Part shown: in pieces, positions 9,201 to 17,399 of the stretch
Numbering within the stretch: position 1 is the stretch's first letter
Layout: every line of letters begins with the position of its first letter
Assembly: GCA_015231595.1 (NCBI GenBank)
Contig: JADGBH010000033.1
Location: forward strand, 1-48,334
DNA length: 48,334 nucleotides
Direction: 5' to 3'
Origin: Desulfobacterales bacterium
GTDB taxonomy: Bacteria; Desulfobacterota; Desulfobacteria; Desulfobacterales; JADGBH01
The notes under the pieces: generated by a model
Databases searched by the model: none
What the model was told of the DNA's origin: nothing
Seen by the model: only the letters and a program-made list of their open reading frames with translations
Position numbers and translations under genes: made by a program

Positions 9201-12200
9201 ACATTCAAAATATTTGAAATATTTCCTTTAAGACTATTTTTAATATAATTTAAAACGTCATTTTCATCAATAACAACTGACGACTGTTTAATTTTTATAA
9301 AAAAATCATATAAATTTTTTGCATATTGCATAAGGGACGTTTTATTTTTAGCTGATAAAACAAAAATAAACGGACCAGTTGCATGAGAACTTTTTCCAGA
9401 TAATCCGCTAAATTCTTCAATAACAGCATGGGCATTAGAGCCGCCAGCTCCAAAGGAACTAATACCTGCTATTCGTGGAGCTATTTTTTCTATGCCGTTT
9501 TCTATAAAAGAAGGCTGCTTCCAATCGGCTAATGTCTGCTGAACATAGAAAGAAGTTTCATTAAAATTAATATTAGGGCTTAAAACATTTGAATGAAGAG
9601 ACGGAACAAGTTTTTTATATTTAAGCTGAAGAAGGATTTTAGTTACTCCGGCTATTCCAGCGGCAGATTCAAGATGACCAATATTTGATTTTAACGAACC
9701 AATTGAACAATACTGCTTTGGAAGCCCGCTGTTAAGCTTTTTAAATGACTTTGAAAGTCCGACAATTTCTATAGGGTCCCCAAGGGATGTTCCTGTGCCG
9801 TGGGCTTCAATATAGCTGACTTTTCTTGGGTCAAGATTTGCTTTTTTAAAGGCTTCTTCAATGAGGTTTGCTTGAGCATTCGGATTTGGAACAGTATAAC
9901 CATTAGTTTTACCACCATGATTTAATGAGCTTCCTTTAATTATTCCATAAATATAATCATTATCTTCAATAGCTTTATTTAAAGGCTTAAGTAAAACAGC
10001 GCCGACACCTTCACCTGGCACATAACCGTCTCCGCCAATGCCAAAGCTTTTACATCTTCCGTCACTCGCCGAAAATCCACCGGTTCTAAGCATAGTATAT
10101 TTATCAGGATGTATTGACACATTAACGCCTCCTGCTATTGCATAGTCACATTCCTTTCTTTTAATGCTTTCACAAGCAAGATGAATTGATGTAAGGGATG
10201 ATGAGCACATAGTGTCAAGGGCTATGCTTGGCCCGCTTAAATTAAATATGTATGAAACTCTATTTGCCATAGAAGCATAGGAAGAAGCAGGGATTATAGG
10301 CTTGCCGTTTTCTTCTGTCCTGAAAAGCTGATATTGGCTATACATAACTCCAACGAAAACGCCAGTCTTTACTTTTGAAAGCTCTGCTCTTGTGTATCCG
10401 GCGTCTTCTATAGTATGCCAAGCAGTTTCTAAAAACAGCCGTTCTTGAGGTTCCATTATTTCAGCGTCTTTTGGAGTTATATTAAAAAACAAAGGATCGA
10501 ATTTATCCACATCGTTTATAAATCCACCCCATTTGCAGTAAGGCTTACCGTTATTTTTAGAAAGATAATCTCTATAATCCCATCTGTCTTTTGGTATTTC
10601 AATTATACAATCCTTTCCGATTTTAAGATTTTCCCAAAATTCGTCAAGGTCGTCAGCTAATGGATACCTTCCGCTTAAGCCTATAATTGCAATATCTTCT
10701 GATTCTTGAACATCTGAAATTTTTTCTTTAAAGAATCGTTTCTGAGGCTTAATAATTTGTTTTGGAGCCTCTTTAGGAATTTCTTGTTTTGTTTGTGGAG
10801 CCTTTATTTTTAACCTTAGAACGAGTTTTTCCCTGTAATTTTCAATAAAATAATTTCCAAGTTCTTCAATTGTCTGGTATTCAAAAAACAGGGTTTTGGG
10901 AAGTTCTCCAAAATATTTTTCAAGCTGTCTTGTCATTCCAGTTATCATCAAAGAATCTATGCCATAAGCTTCCATAGCTTCTTTTGAATTTATTCTTTGA
11001 GGCTGCAGCTTTATTTCTTTTGATAATATTTCTTTTAAAAAATTTTCTGTTTTTTCTTTAATATCGTCAGCAATAATATCATCGTGTTTATCAATTGATT
11101 TTTGTTCATCAGTCTTTATTTCTTCAATTTGGAGAGGTTCAGCATCTTGTTTTAAAAGAGTATTATATATTTTTTCCCTTAAGCCCGTTACAACTGAAAT
11201 CTGATTAAAACCAAAATTTAAAGCATCATAAAATGCTTTTATTCCATCCGTTGTTTCAATAGGAATAATTCCTAATTTTTCTTTAGTATAGACGACAGAT
11301 GCTTCGTCAATTCTCATGCCTCCTTCTTTCCAGAAAGGCCAATTTATAGATAAAGTTACACCTTTGCGTTTATTATTGGATCGAAGATCTTCCCGTATTT
11401 GAGCAAAATTATCCATAAACGAGTTTGCAAAGGCATAATCGCTTTGCCCGGCGTTTCCAAAAGCTGATGATAAGGAAGAAAACATAACAAAAAAATCAAG
11501 TTCTTCATCTTTTAAGGCGTCGTCAATATACATTGTTCCGAAAATTTTAGGAGAAATAACTGCATCTATTTCTTCCTGTGTTTTTTTAATGATAAAGCTA
11601 TCCTTTAAGGTTCCTGCACTATGGATAACTCCATTTATTCTATTAAATTTTGATTTTATAATTTTTACTATTTCATTGACATTATTTTGGTTTGAAATAT
11701 CAGACCGTATATAAAATACATTCGAGCCAAAAGATTTAAGTTGTTTTATTTTATCCGTCATTGAAGGAAGCATATCTGACCTTCCTGTAAGAAATATGGC
11801 TGATTGTGTTTTTTCAGCAATTTCTTTTGCAAATATAAAACCTAAACCTCCAAGACCTCCAGTTATAAGATAAACTCCATCTTTTTTTAATGTAATATTA
11901 TTCGAAGTATTTTTAACTTCTTCAAATGCTTTTATATAACGATTTCCGTTTTGATATAAAACTTCAAATCCGTCTCTTATCTGTATTTCTGCTAATATTT
12001 CATTAACATCATCAGTTTTTAATGTTTTTATATATATATTTGGATTTTCTTTTGAAACAGCTTTTCCAATGCCAGATATCGCCGATAATAAAGGATTTTT
12101 ATCGTTAGATTTCTGCACGCATAAAACTTGAAATTTTCCAGGAATTCTTGATTCAAACAAAGCTTTAATAGAATAAAAAATAGGATATACAACAGAGTCT

Positions 12201-15200
12201 AATCTTTCATCAATTACATCTGCTGCAAATTCTTCTTTTGGGCAAAAATAAATCAGGCTTTGAGGAATAATTTGTTCATCTTTTATAGTTGTAAAAAGCT
12301 TTCTGAAATTTTCTAAATCCGAATAGTTTAATTCAAAATTCAAGTCACCAATTTTTTTAAACTCTTGCCCAGCATTTGCTTTGATGATTTTTGTTCCGAA
12401 TTTACTTAAATTTGCATAAATATCTTGACTTGCATTAAAAACAAGTATTGGCAAATTTTGTTTTGAAATGCTTTGAATAGGGCGTTCTTTCCAAAAGTTT
12501 TTAAGGTAAATAATTTCTGATTGTGCATGGGGCATGGTATATTGCCGTATTGAATAATTTTTTACTGAGGCTATAACTTCGCCTGATTCATCGGCAATTT
12601 TTATATTGATTTTTTTTATTTGGGCTTTTTCTTCAATAATTTGAGCATAAGCATAGCAATTCGAGTTCAAAGATTTTTTTATTTCAATCTCTAAAATCGT
12701 GAATGGAAGCCATGGTTTTCCGGTTTCAAGCTCATTTTGACTCATAAGCCCCAAAACAGATTGCAAAGCTCCATCCATTAAAGACGGATGAATAACATAA
12801 TTATCTGTCGGAGTCCACTCAGGAATATGCAGAACCGCGAGACATTCTTTTTTTCCTTGATGCAATTCTGATACAACATTAAAGCTTTGACCATAATTCA
12901 TCCCTGTTTTTTTGAATATTTTGTAAAAATCATTAGTCGATAAAACGGATGGGCATCTATTTTTAATTTCAGAAATATTAATAAAATCAGGCTTACCAAG
13001 AGAATCAAAACTCAAACTGCCCGTAGAATGGATGCCTTCATCTGAAGATATTTCAAATTCAACTGAATCGTCTTTTGGAGAAAGTATAGTTTTAATTTTT
13101 TTTTGATCAGAATCAACGATAATAGGTTTCGACCAAACAATATTTTTTATTTTTACTATAGAAGTTTCGCAGGCAATTTCGCCAGCAGATCTTGCCATTT
13201 CTAAATAGGCAACTCCAGGAAGAACTTTTTTTCCAGAAACAATATGGTCTTTAAGAAAAAATTCTTCTCCTGTAAAAGTAGTTAAAAATTTTTCTTCTTT
13301 TAAAGTCGATATATTTAAATGAATAAGCGGATGAATTGTTTTTTCTGATAAAACAGTAAATGCGCCTTTGTCATCAATCGGCATAAAATATCGCTCTTTT
13401 GCAAAAGGATATGTAGGTAAAGATATCTTCTGGGGATGCTGGTTTTCATAAAATTTATTAAAGTCAATATCTGCACCATTTATCCATGATATGGCAATTT
13501 TAGATAGTTCGTCATCTTTGTCCTCTGGAATATTCTTTGATTTAATATTTCCCAAATATAAACCTTTGATGTTTTTTTCATCAGCAATGAAAGCTGAAAG
13601 TTTATCTTTTAACTCATTAATATCAGATACAATAACGGCAAGCCTTTCGTCCATTGATTCCCGTCTTGTCTGAAGAGTATAGTTCATTGAATAGAAAAAT
13701 AAATCATCTGAAGAATCTTTTGAATCAATGAATTTTAAAAATTTTTCAGCGTATTCTTTAAGACGCTCTTTATTTTTTGCAGATAGCACAAAAATATTTT
13801 TTATTCCATCTGTATAATTTACTTTAGAAGATTCATCATTATAATATTCTTCAATTATAATGTGGGCATTTGCACCACCAGCTCCAAATGAACTTATTCC
13901 AGCCCTAAACGGATAAACGTTTTCTTCTCCGTTTTCAATAATAACAGGTCTTTTCCATAAGTCGGCTGTTTTCTGGACATAAAACGCTGATTCTTCAAAA
14001 TCAATGTTCGGATTTAATTCTTTTGCATGAAGAGACGGCGCAAGTAATTTATGCTTCATTTGAAGAAGAATTTTTGTAATTCCAGCAATCCCTGCTGCAG
14101 ATTCAAGATGTCCAATATTAGTTTTTACTGAACCAATGGAGCAAAAATTTTTATCAGATGTATATTTTGAAAAAGCCTTTGTAAGTCCTGATATTTCAAC
14201 AGGGTCGCCAAGGGAAGTGCCTGTTCCGTGTGCTTCAATATAGCTCATTGTTCTTGGATTTATTCCAGCTTTTTCAAGGGCGCTAATTATGACATCACCT
14301 TGAGCATTCGGATTCGGGACAGTATATCCGTGAGTTTTGCCTCCATGATTTATTGCTGTTGATTTTATTACACCATAAATCTGGTCATTATCACGAATTG
14401 CATCAGAAAGATTTTTCAGGATAATAGCGCCAACACCTTCACCAGGTACAAAGCCGTCGCTATCGCTTCCAAAACTTTTGCATCTTCCTACAGGTGAAAG
14501 CATTCTCATTCTGCAAAGTCCAATATACTTAATCGGATGGAGATATAAGTTTACACCTCCTGCTATTGCAACGCTGCATTCGCCTTTTTTTAAACTTTCA
14601 CAAGCGAGGTGTATAGCAGTTAATGAAGATGAACATGCTGTATCAACCGGCATGCTTGGACCTTGAAAATTAAAAAAATAAGATACTCTATTAGCAATTG
14701 ACCAAGTTAAACTTCCAGGAGGAAGAATATTGCCTTTCAGCCACTCACAAGCTTCAAGCGCTTGATATGAATAAGTTGTAACTCCGGCAAACACTCCGAT
14801 TTTTAATGATGAATTATCATTTGGAATTAAATGCTGCCTTGTATATCCTGCATCTTCAAATGATTCCCAAATGGTTTGCAGAAATATGCGTTCTTGAGGA
14901 TCCATCATTTCCGCTTCTTTTGGGGAAATATTAAAAAATAAAGGATCAAATTTATCGGCATCGTTGATAAAGCCTCCCCATTTGCAATAAATTTTTCCTT
15001 CTATTGCTTTGTAAGGGTCAGGGTCATAATATTTTTTATAATCCCATCGAAATTCAGGAATTTCAGTTATACAGTCTTTTCCTGATTTAATATTTTCCCA
15101 AAACTCGTCAATGTTTTCAGATAAAGGATAACGCCCGCTTAAACCTATTATTGCAATATCATCATCAATTTTCTGGGAAATTATTTTTGTTTCTATTTTT

Positions 15201-17101
15201 TGAGGAGTAACAGATATCGGAACGGAAATTTTTTCTGGAATCTCAAGCTTTGGTTTTGCTGGAATAAGCCCAAAAACATTTATAAGTTTTGATTCATGAT
15301 TTTTAATAAGATATAGACTAAGATCGTGTATGGTTTGATATTCAAAAAGAAGCGTTTTTGGAAGTTTCCCGAGCTCTTTTTCTATTTTTATATTAAACTT
15401 CTTAATAAGTATAGAGTCTATTCCGTATTCTTCAAAATTTGTCTTTGGCTTAATTATATCCTTTGACACTTTTATTTCGTCAGAAAGTAAAGATGTTAAA
15501 AAATCTTCTGTTTTTTTCAAGAGCTCTTCAGTGTCAATTTTTATTGTATCTTCTATTTTTTGAATATCCGGTTGAAGACTTTCTTTTGAAAAAACTGAAG
15601 CAATATAATTATCAATTTTTTCTTTATTTCCATAAAGAACAGCGACGTGATTTTCGCCTGATTTTATTATTTCATCCCAAGCTTTAAGGCCGAATTCAGT
15701 GGGCAGAGCTGCAAAACCTGTTTGCTCAAAGGTGAGCATTTGATCCTGCTCTGAAACGTGCATCCCTCCCTGTTTCCAATAAGGCCAATTAATAACGATC
15801 GTGCGCCCGAATCGCTCATTGTTTTGCTTTAAATATTCCCTAAACTTTGAAAAATCGTCTAAGAAAGCATTAGCCGCTGCATAGTCACTTTGGCCTATAT
15901 TTCCAAATATCGCGGCTGTAGAAGAAAAAAGCATAAAAAAATCAAGCTGAAAATCTTTTGTTGCTTTATCAATATTAAATGTTCCTAAAACTTTTGGTGA
16001 TAAAACGGTTGAAATTTCGTCTTGAGTTTTCTTTATAACAAAAGAATCTTTATTTACTCCTGCGGCATGGATAATACCATTTATTGTTCCATATTTCTGT
16101 TTAACTATTTCTATAAGATAAACAGCTTCATCTGCTTTTGAAATATCTGCTTTTATATAATCAATTTCTGAATTTTTAGATTCAATTGATTTTATTTTTT
16201 GTTTATTATTTTCGGTTAAATCTTTACGGCCGCAAAGTATAATTGTTGCATTAGCTTTTTTTGCTATATATTCGGCAAAGATTAATCCAAGTCCGCCAAG
16301 CCCTCCTGTAATAATATAAACTCCTTTTTCCTTTAAACCGATAGCTTTATTATCCTTTAAGTCTGTCTTTTCTAATTTTTTTAAAAATCTTTGATTTTTA
16401 TCATAAAAAACTTCAAAATCGTCAAAGCCGTCTGATAGTTCTAAAGATAGAATTTCATTGGACAAATCTTTTATATTATACACAGATATGGTTTTATATA
16501 TAAAATTAGGCTTTTCTAATCTTAATGTTTTATTAAATCCTGAAATCATGGAATTGAGAGGATGAGGTGTTTCTTTTTTTGTCTCAAAAAGGTAAAGAAG
16601 CCTAAGTTTATTTTCAATTTTTTGTTCAATAAAGGCTTTTGTTAAATTAAATATAGGATAAATTTGTCCGAAGTCATTTTGATTTTCGCACCAATTATAT
16701 ATAACTGATGAAGGATATAAACCTAAATCCTGTATTGTAGAGATTAGCTTTTTAAAATCGTCTAAACTTTCCTGATTAATTTCAAAATGATTATCTTCTT
16801 GTCGAAATTTATCAGCTTTTCGTATAATAAATACTGATTTGGCTCCAGAAAAACATTGTTTTATATTGTATGGTTCTGAATCAAAAATAAGAAAACACTC
16901 CTTCTTATTTAAGGTAAAATTAGACTTATGGGGTGTGATATCTTTCTTCCATGAGGTTTGAAAATAAAGAAGTTCCGATTCAGAACTCTGAAGTTTTGGT
17001 TCCTCTAACTTTTTTATCAGCTTCATGCCAGCTTCAGATGAAATTTGCTTTTTTGCTATCATATCAAGGATTTTTCTTATATTGATATTTAAGTTTTTCA
17101 T
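3272..17101 (-). CDS. Giant trans-AT type I polyketide synthase
   Basis: A 4609-residue modular synthase with an AAGGAG site 6 bases before ATG 17101. Domain order: short docking-like helix (1-35); KR1 (46-515, GGLGGLG at 266, Tyr407); ACP1 (Ser563 in GIDS); KS1 (650-1090, Cys823); DH1 (1256-1520, His1286); KR2 (1530-1985, Tyr1889); ACP2 (Ser2050); KS2 (2135-2565, Cys2299); ACP-like insert (about 2600-2690) with Asn2652 for Ser; DH2 (2852-3125, His2882); KR3 (Tyr3488); ACP3 (Ser3643 in GIES); KS3 (3730-4150, Cys3898); degenerate DH3 (4322-4580); terminal helix (4582-4609). All three KS keep CSSS, HGTGT and NIGHLE; all KRs keep Ser and Tyr plus an Asp at the B-type position. There is no AT: KSs run into LSAKN and LPxYPFxKERY linkers typical of trans-AT enzymes. 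There is no thioesterase or reductase domain. The product is unknown; polyene-like segments are expected from the two intact KS-DH-KR modules. Confidence 0.95.
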   Translation of the reverse strand: MKNLNINIRKILDMIAKKQISSEAGMKLIKKLEEPKLQSSESELLYFQTSWKKDITPHKSNFTLNKKECFLIFDSEPYNIKQCFSGAKSVFIIRKADKFRQEDNHFEINQESLDDFKKLISTIQDLGLYPSSVIYNWCENQNDFGQIYPIFNLTKAFIEQKIENKLRLLYLFETKKETPHPLNSMISGFNKTLRLEKPNFIYKTISVYNIKDLSNEILSLELSDGFDDFEVFYDKNQRFLKKLEKTDLKDNKAIGLKEKGVYIITGGLGGLGLIFAEYIAKKANATIILCGRKDLTENNKQKIKSIESKNSEIDYIKADISKADEAVYLIEIVKQKYGTINGIIHAAGVNKDSFVIKKTQDEISTVLSPKVLGTFNIDKATKDFQLDFFMLFSSTAAIFGNIGQSDYAAANAFLDDFSKFREYLKQNNERFGRTIVINWPYWKQGGMHVSEQDQMLTFEQTGFAALPTEFGLKAWDEIIKSGENHVAVLYGNKEKIDNYIASVFSKESLQPDIQKIEDTIKIDTEELLKKTEDFLTSLLSDEIKVSKDIIKPKTNFEEYGIDSILIKKFNIKIEKELGKLPKTLLFEYQTIHDLSLYLIKNHESKLINVFGLIPAKPKLEIPEKISVPISVTPQKIETKIISQKIDDDIAIIGLSGRYPLSENIDEFWENIKSGKDCITEIPEFRWDYKKYYDPDPYKAIEGKIYCKWGGFINDADKFDPLFFNISPKEAEMMDPQERIFLQTIWESFEDAGYTRQHLIPNDNSSLKIGVFAGVTTYSYQALEACEWLKGNILPPGSLTWSIANRVSYFFNFQGPSMPVDTACSSSLTAIHLACESLKKGECSVAIAGGVNLYLHPIKYIGLCRMRMLSPVGRCKSFGSDSDGFVPGEGVGAIILKNLSDAIRDNDQIYGVIKSTAINHGGKTHGYTVPNPNAQGDVIISALEKAGINPRTMSYIEAHGTGTSLGDPVEISGLTKAFSKYTSDKNFCSIGSVKTNIGHLESAAGIAGITKILLQMKHKLLAPSLHAKELNPNIDFEESAFYVQKTADLWKRPVIIENGEENVYPFRAGISSFGAGGANAHIIIEEYYNDESSKVNYTDGIKNIFVLSAKNKERLKEYAEKFLKFIDSKDSSDDLFFYSMNYTLQTRRESMDERLAVIVSDINELKDKLSAFIADEKNIKGLYLGNIKSKNIPEDKDDELSKIAISWINGADIDFNKFYENQHPQKISLPTYPFAKERYFMPIDDKGAFTVLSEKTIHPLIHLNISTLKEEKFLTTFTGEEFFLKDHIVSGKKVLPGVAYLEMARSAGEIACETSIVKIKNIVWSKPIIVDSDQKKIKTILSPKDDSVEFEISSDEGIHSTGSLSFDSLGKPDFINISEIKNRCPSVLSTNDFYKIFKKTGMNYGQSFNVVSELHQGKKECLAVLHIPEWTPTDNYVIHPSLMDGALQSVLGLMSQNELETGKPWLPFTILEIEIKKSLNSNCYAYAQIIEEKAQIKKINIKIADESGEVIASVKNYSIRQYTMPHAQSEIIYLKNFWKERPIQSISKQNLPILVFNASQDIYANLSKFGTKIIKANAGQEFKKIGDLNFELNYSDLENFRKLFTTIKDEQIIPQSLIYFCPKEEFAADVIDERLDSVVYPIFYSIKALFESRIPGKFQVLCVQKSNDKNPLLSAISGIGKAVSKENPNIYIKTLKTDDVNEILAEIQIRDGFEVLYQNGNRYIKAFEEVKNTSNNITLKKDGVYLITGGLGGLGFIFAKEIAEKTQSAIFLTGRSDMLPSMTDKIKQLKSFGSNVFYIRSDISNQNNVNEIVKIIKSKFNRINGVIHSAGTLKDSFIIKKTQEEIDAVISPKIFGTMYIDDALKDEELDFFVMFSSLSSAFGNAGQSDYAFANSFMDNFAQIREDLRSNNKRKGVTLSINWPFWKEGGMRIDEASVVYTKEKLGIIPIETTDGIKAFYDALNFGFNQISVVTGLREKIYNTLLKQDAEPLQIEEIKTDEQKSIDKHDDIIADDIKEKTENFLKEILSKEIKLQPQRINSKEAMEAYGIDSLMITGMTRQLEKYFGELPKTLFFEYQTIEELGNYFIENYREKLVLRLKIKAPQTKQEIPKEAPKQIIKPQKRFFKEKISDVQESEDIAIIGLSGRYPLADDLDEFWENLKIGKDCIIEIPKDRWDYRDYLSKNNGKPYCKWGGFINDVDKFDPLFFNITPKDAEIMEPQERLFLETAWHTIEDAGYTRAELSKVKTGVFVGVMYSQYQLFRTEENGKPIIPASSYASMANRVSYIFNLSGPSIALDTMCSSSLTSIHLACESIKRKECDYAIAGGVNVSIHPDKYTMLRTGGFSASDGRCKSFGIGGDGYVPGEGVGAVLLKPLNKAIEDNDYIYGIIKGSSLNHGGKTNGYTVPNPNAQANLIEEAFKKANLDPRKVSYIEAHGTGTSLGDPIEIVGLSKSFKKLNSGLPKQYCSIGSLKSNIGHLESAAGIAGVTKILLQLKYKKLVPSLHSNVLSPNINFNETSFYVQQTLADWKQPSFIENGIEKIAPRIAGISSFGAGGSNAHAVIEEFSGLSGKSSHATGPFIFVLSAKNKTSLMQYAKNLYDFFIKIKQSSVVIDENDVLNYIKNSLKGNISNILNVNINDIESDISLEEYGFDNIKFVILADKIAEKFGIEITISTLLENNSLDLLGNYFILNNREKIFGYYNEEIKPADSPYHNDESLMADAAYTLQLGRESMDERLAFVSSNMDESLDILSKYIKGEKNIDNFYAGNATEGLEKAELFIDGKEGNEFVKIIINEKKLPKIAKLWTSGINIDWNLFYGDSKHKRRPLPKYPFLKERYWVPTSFDFSFSKQLKLHPLIHENASTFMEEAFISEFKGNEFYFRDHIAYGKKILPGAAYIEMARASGNFASQYNVIEINNIAWAKPISVDDKPIKVKTILIPEKNSAAFQILSDDGIIHCSGKLKFGDKPLSNENINISAIKQRCTNKLAKKECYDIFSAINLEYGSSFQTISEIYFNETEALSYLDLAEELNNEFSEFILHTSLLDGAFQTILGFSKEMIDSSGSPYLPFAMEKLEIIAPIPQKCFAYVKASDKDKKGNVRKFDIFILDDDGNILVKIEEFSVRALKSTFEEESLYFEKTWDLSELIVHPTQVISHVILFDLHSQSDNLPLFSNLKSDSTKISVIKVNESFQKNDYLSVMENIKNQNLSVSHIVNLWGDVLGNSMEFYSQMLYLSQALMEQKSKDKIKILSVFLGADNVNKALFSALSAFGKTLSIENPKFYCKNIFINFNSPFVFNWQNLIGEFYSQDCNEINYIEGKRYVAQFKEIDVTKKVETKLSIKENGVYLITGGLGGLGFIFAEYLAEKFKAKLVLSGRREIDVALNNKLLHLTSKGGDPIYIKADVSNENEVTNLISEAKKKFKNIDGVIHSAGVLKDSLIFRKTQKEAETVIFPKIIGTINLDKALKSEHLEFFALFSSTAGVFGNTGQSDYAYANAFMDNYCGYRETLRKQEKRFGSSISFNWPLWQKGGMNIDDALKNRLKETLGVVPLRTQNGINAFEQGLKLSLSQCIVIYGQKNKIQKIFDVKKEIEKISEQVADSEQIKSSAKDLEKKTEEFLKAILSSETKIPIDRIGSKELFESLGIESMMIVNMTRELEKDFGELSKTLFFEYQSIFELASYFIQNHSEKLMSKLFGKKETFIKSPKIEHKLEKASSTFSNRFSATTSDKKEIEFEDIAIIGISGRFPMAANLNQFWENLKQGKDCIIDIPKERWDLNEYFDLDRSKIGKAYSKWGSFIDDADKFDPLFFNISPKEAEGTDPQERIFLETAWKTIEDAGYTRETLSQDKVGVFVGVMYGLYQMFYNSMNSYKVMPSSSYASIANRVSYVMNFKGPSMSIDTMCSSSLTAVHLACESIYNKECSLALAGGVNLSVHPYKYSLLSFGSFLSSDGRCRSFGDGGDGYVPGEGVGALLLKPLSAAVSDGDHIYGIIKATAVNHGGKTNGYSVPSPNAQKDVIDHAIKKAGISPKTISYIETHGTGTSLGDPIEITGLMKAFSNLEGEYKCPIGSVKSNIGHLESAAGVAGITKILLQLKHKQIAPSIHSKQLNPNIKFDNTPFFVPQNLIDWETNYPRRAGISSFGAGGSNAHVIIEEYADYQEVSATSNNSRHLMILSAKNKERLIEYTKALAEFLAENPDSSSRMDDIAYTFMVGREEMDTRIAIVVSDMNDFILKLKAFSIGELNGIYFGQVKSKDIVDVNPEEIKESNIENLAIAFVSGKKINWDLLYTDKKVKRISLPTYQFAKDRYWIKAVEHKKVISGTVGVLHPLIDSNESTIDEQCYKKVFYKDSNFTVLLLGNTGVSPFVYHEMAYTAGNLANKKAKVSALKNIEFGYPAIFHTDNIDAYIGLYPKSPDNVDFEIKSSDDAIIFAKGEIIYKSVDLSADSMDILAIKKRCTKIDNIQLTESLIKFEEIFTDASEGIARISINSENLEIGFNEDVFYLHPSFVHAGFKLISLINNIKKEDEQYYYPLNIDKIVVISKFTKNFYIYVKSHSNGNLVVFLDEFGKKIAEIEGFKFGITDIEFDYNKIKEILEKFYNGAINTDEAEAYLENL

Positions 17102-17165
17102 AAATTCTCCTTGAAGCCCCCCAATTCCAATTTTTAGGAGCTGTCATTTAGTTAATTTTATTATC

Positions 17166-17324
17166 AATTTTTGGCATCCTTCAATTTTAGATTACACTTT
17201 TAATTCTGGATTCCCGCCTTCGCGGGAATGACGGCACAACACCACGTCATTCCCGCGAAGGCGGGAATCCAGTTTAAATAAAGTGTTAACTACTTTTCAT
17301 GCAATATGAAGGATGTCCAATTTT
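17166..17324. repeat. MITE-like nested inverted repeat with CTGGATTCCCGCC core
   Basis: The core is a perfect 28-bp inverted repeat, 17206-17233 against 17245-17272, with an 11-base loop. Each arm contains its own palindrome TTCCCGC-CTTC-GCGGGAA, resembling the ATTCCC...GGGAAT repeats called dRS3 in Neisseria. The pairing extends outward imperfectly: ACACTTT near 17195 against AAAGTGT near 17280, and CATCCTTCA (17175-17183) against TGAAGGATG (17307-17315). It fills most of the gap between the kinase and polyketide synthase genes, and in RNA it would form a strong hairpin that could attenuate read-through. A shorter GC-rich pair, CCCCCTT (about 17339) and AAGGGGG (about 17368), lies beside the kinase stop. 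Confidence 0.85.
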
Positions 17325-17399
17325 TAAACCTTACAAGTCCCCCTTTTCTAAACAGCATTGCCCGTCAAGGGGGAAGCGACAAGCATCAAACTTTTTAAT

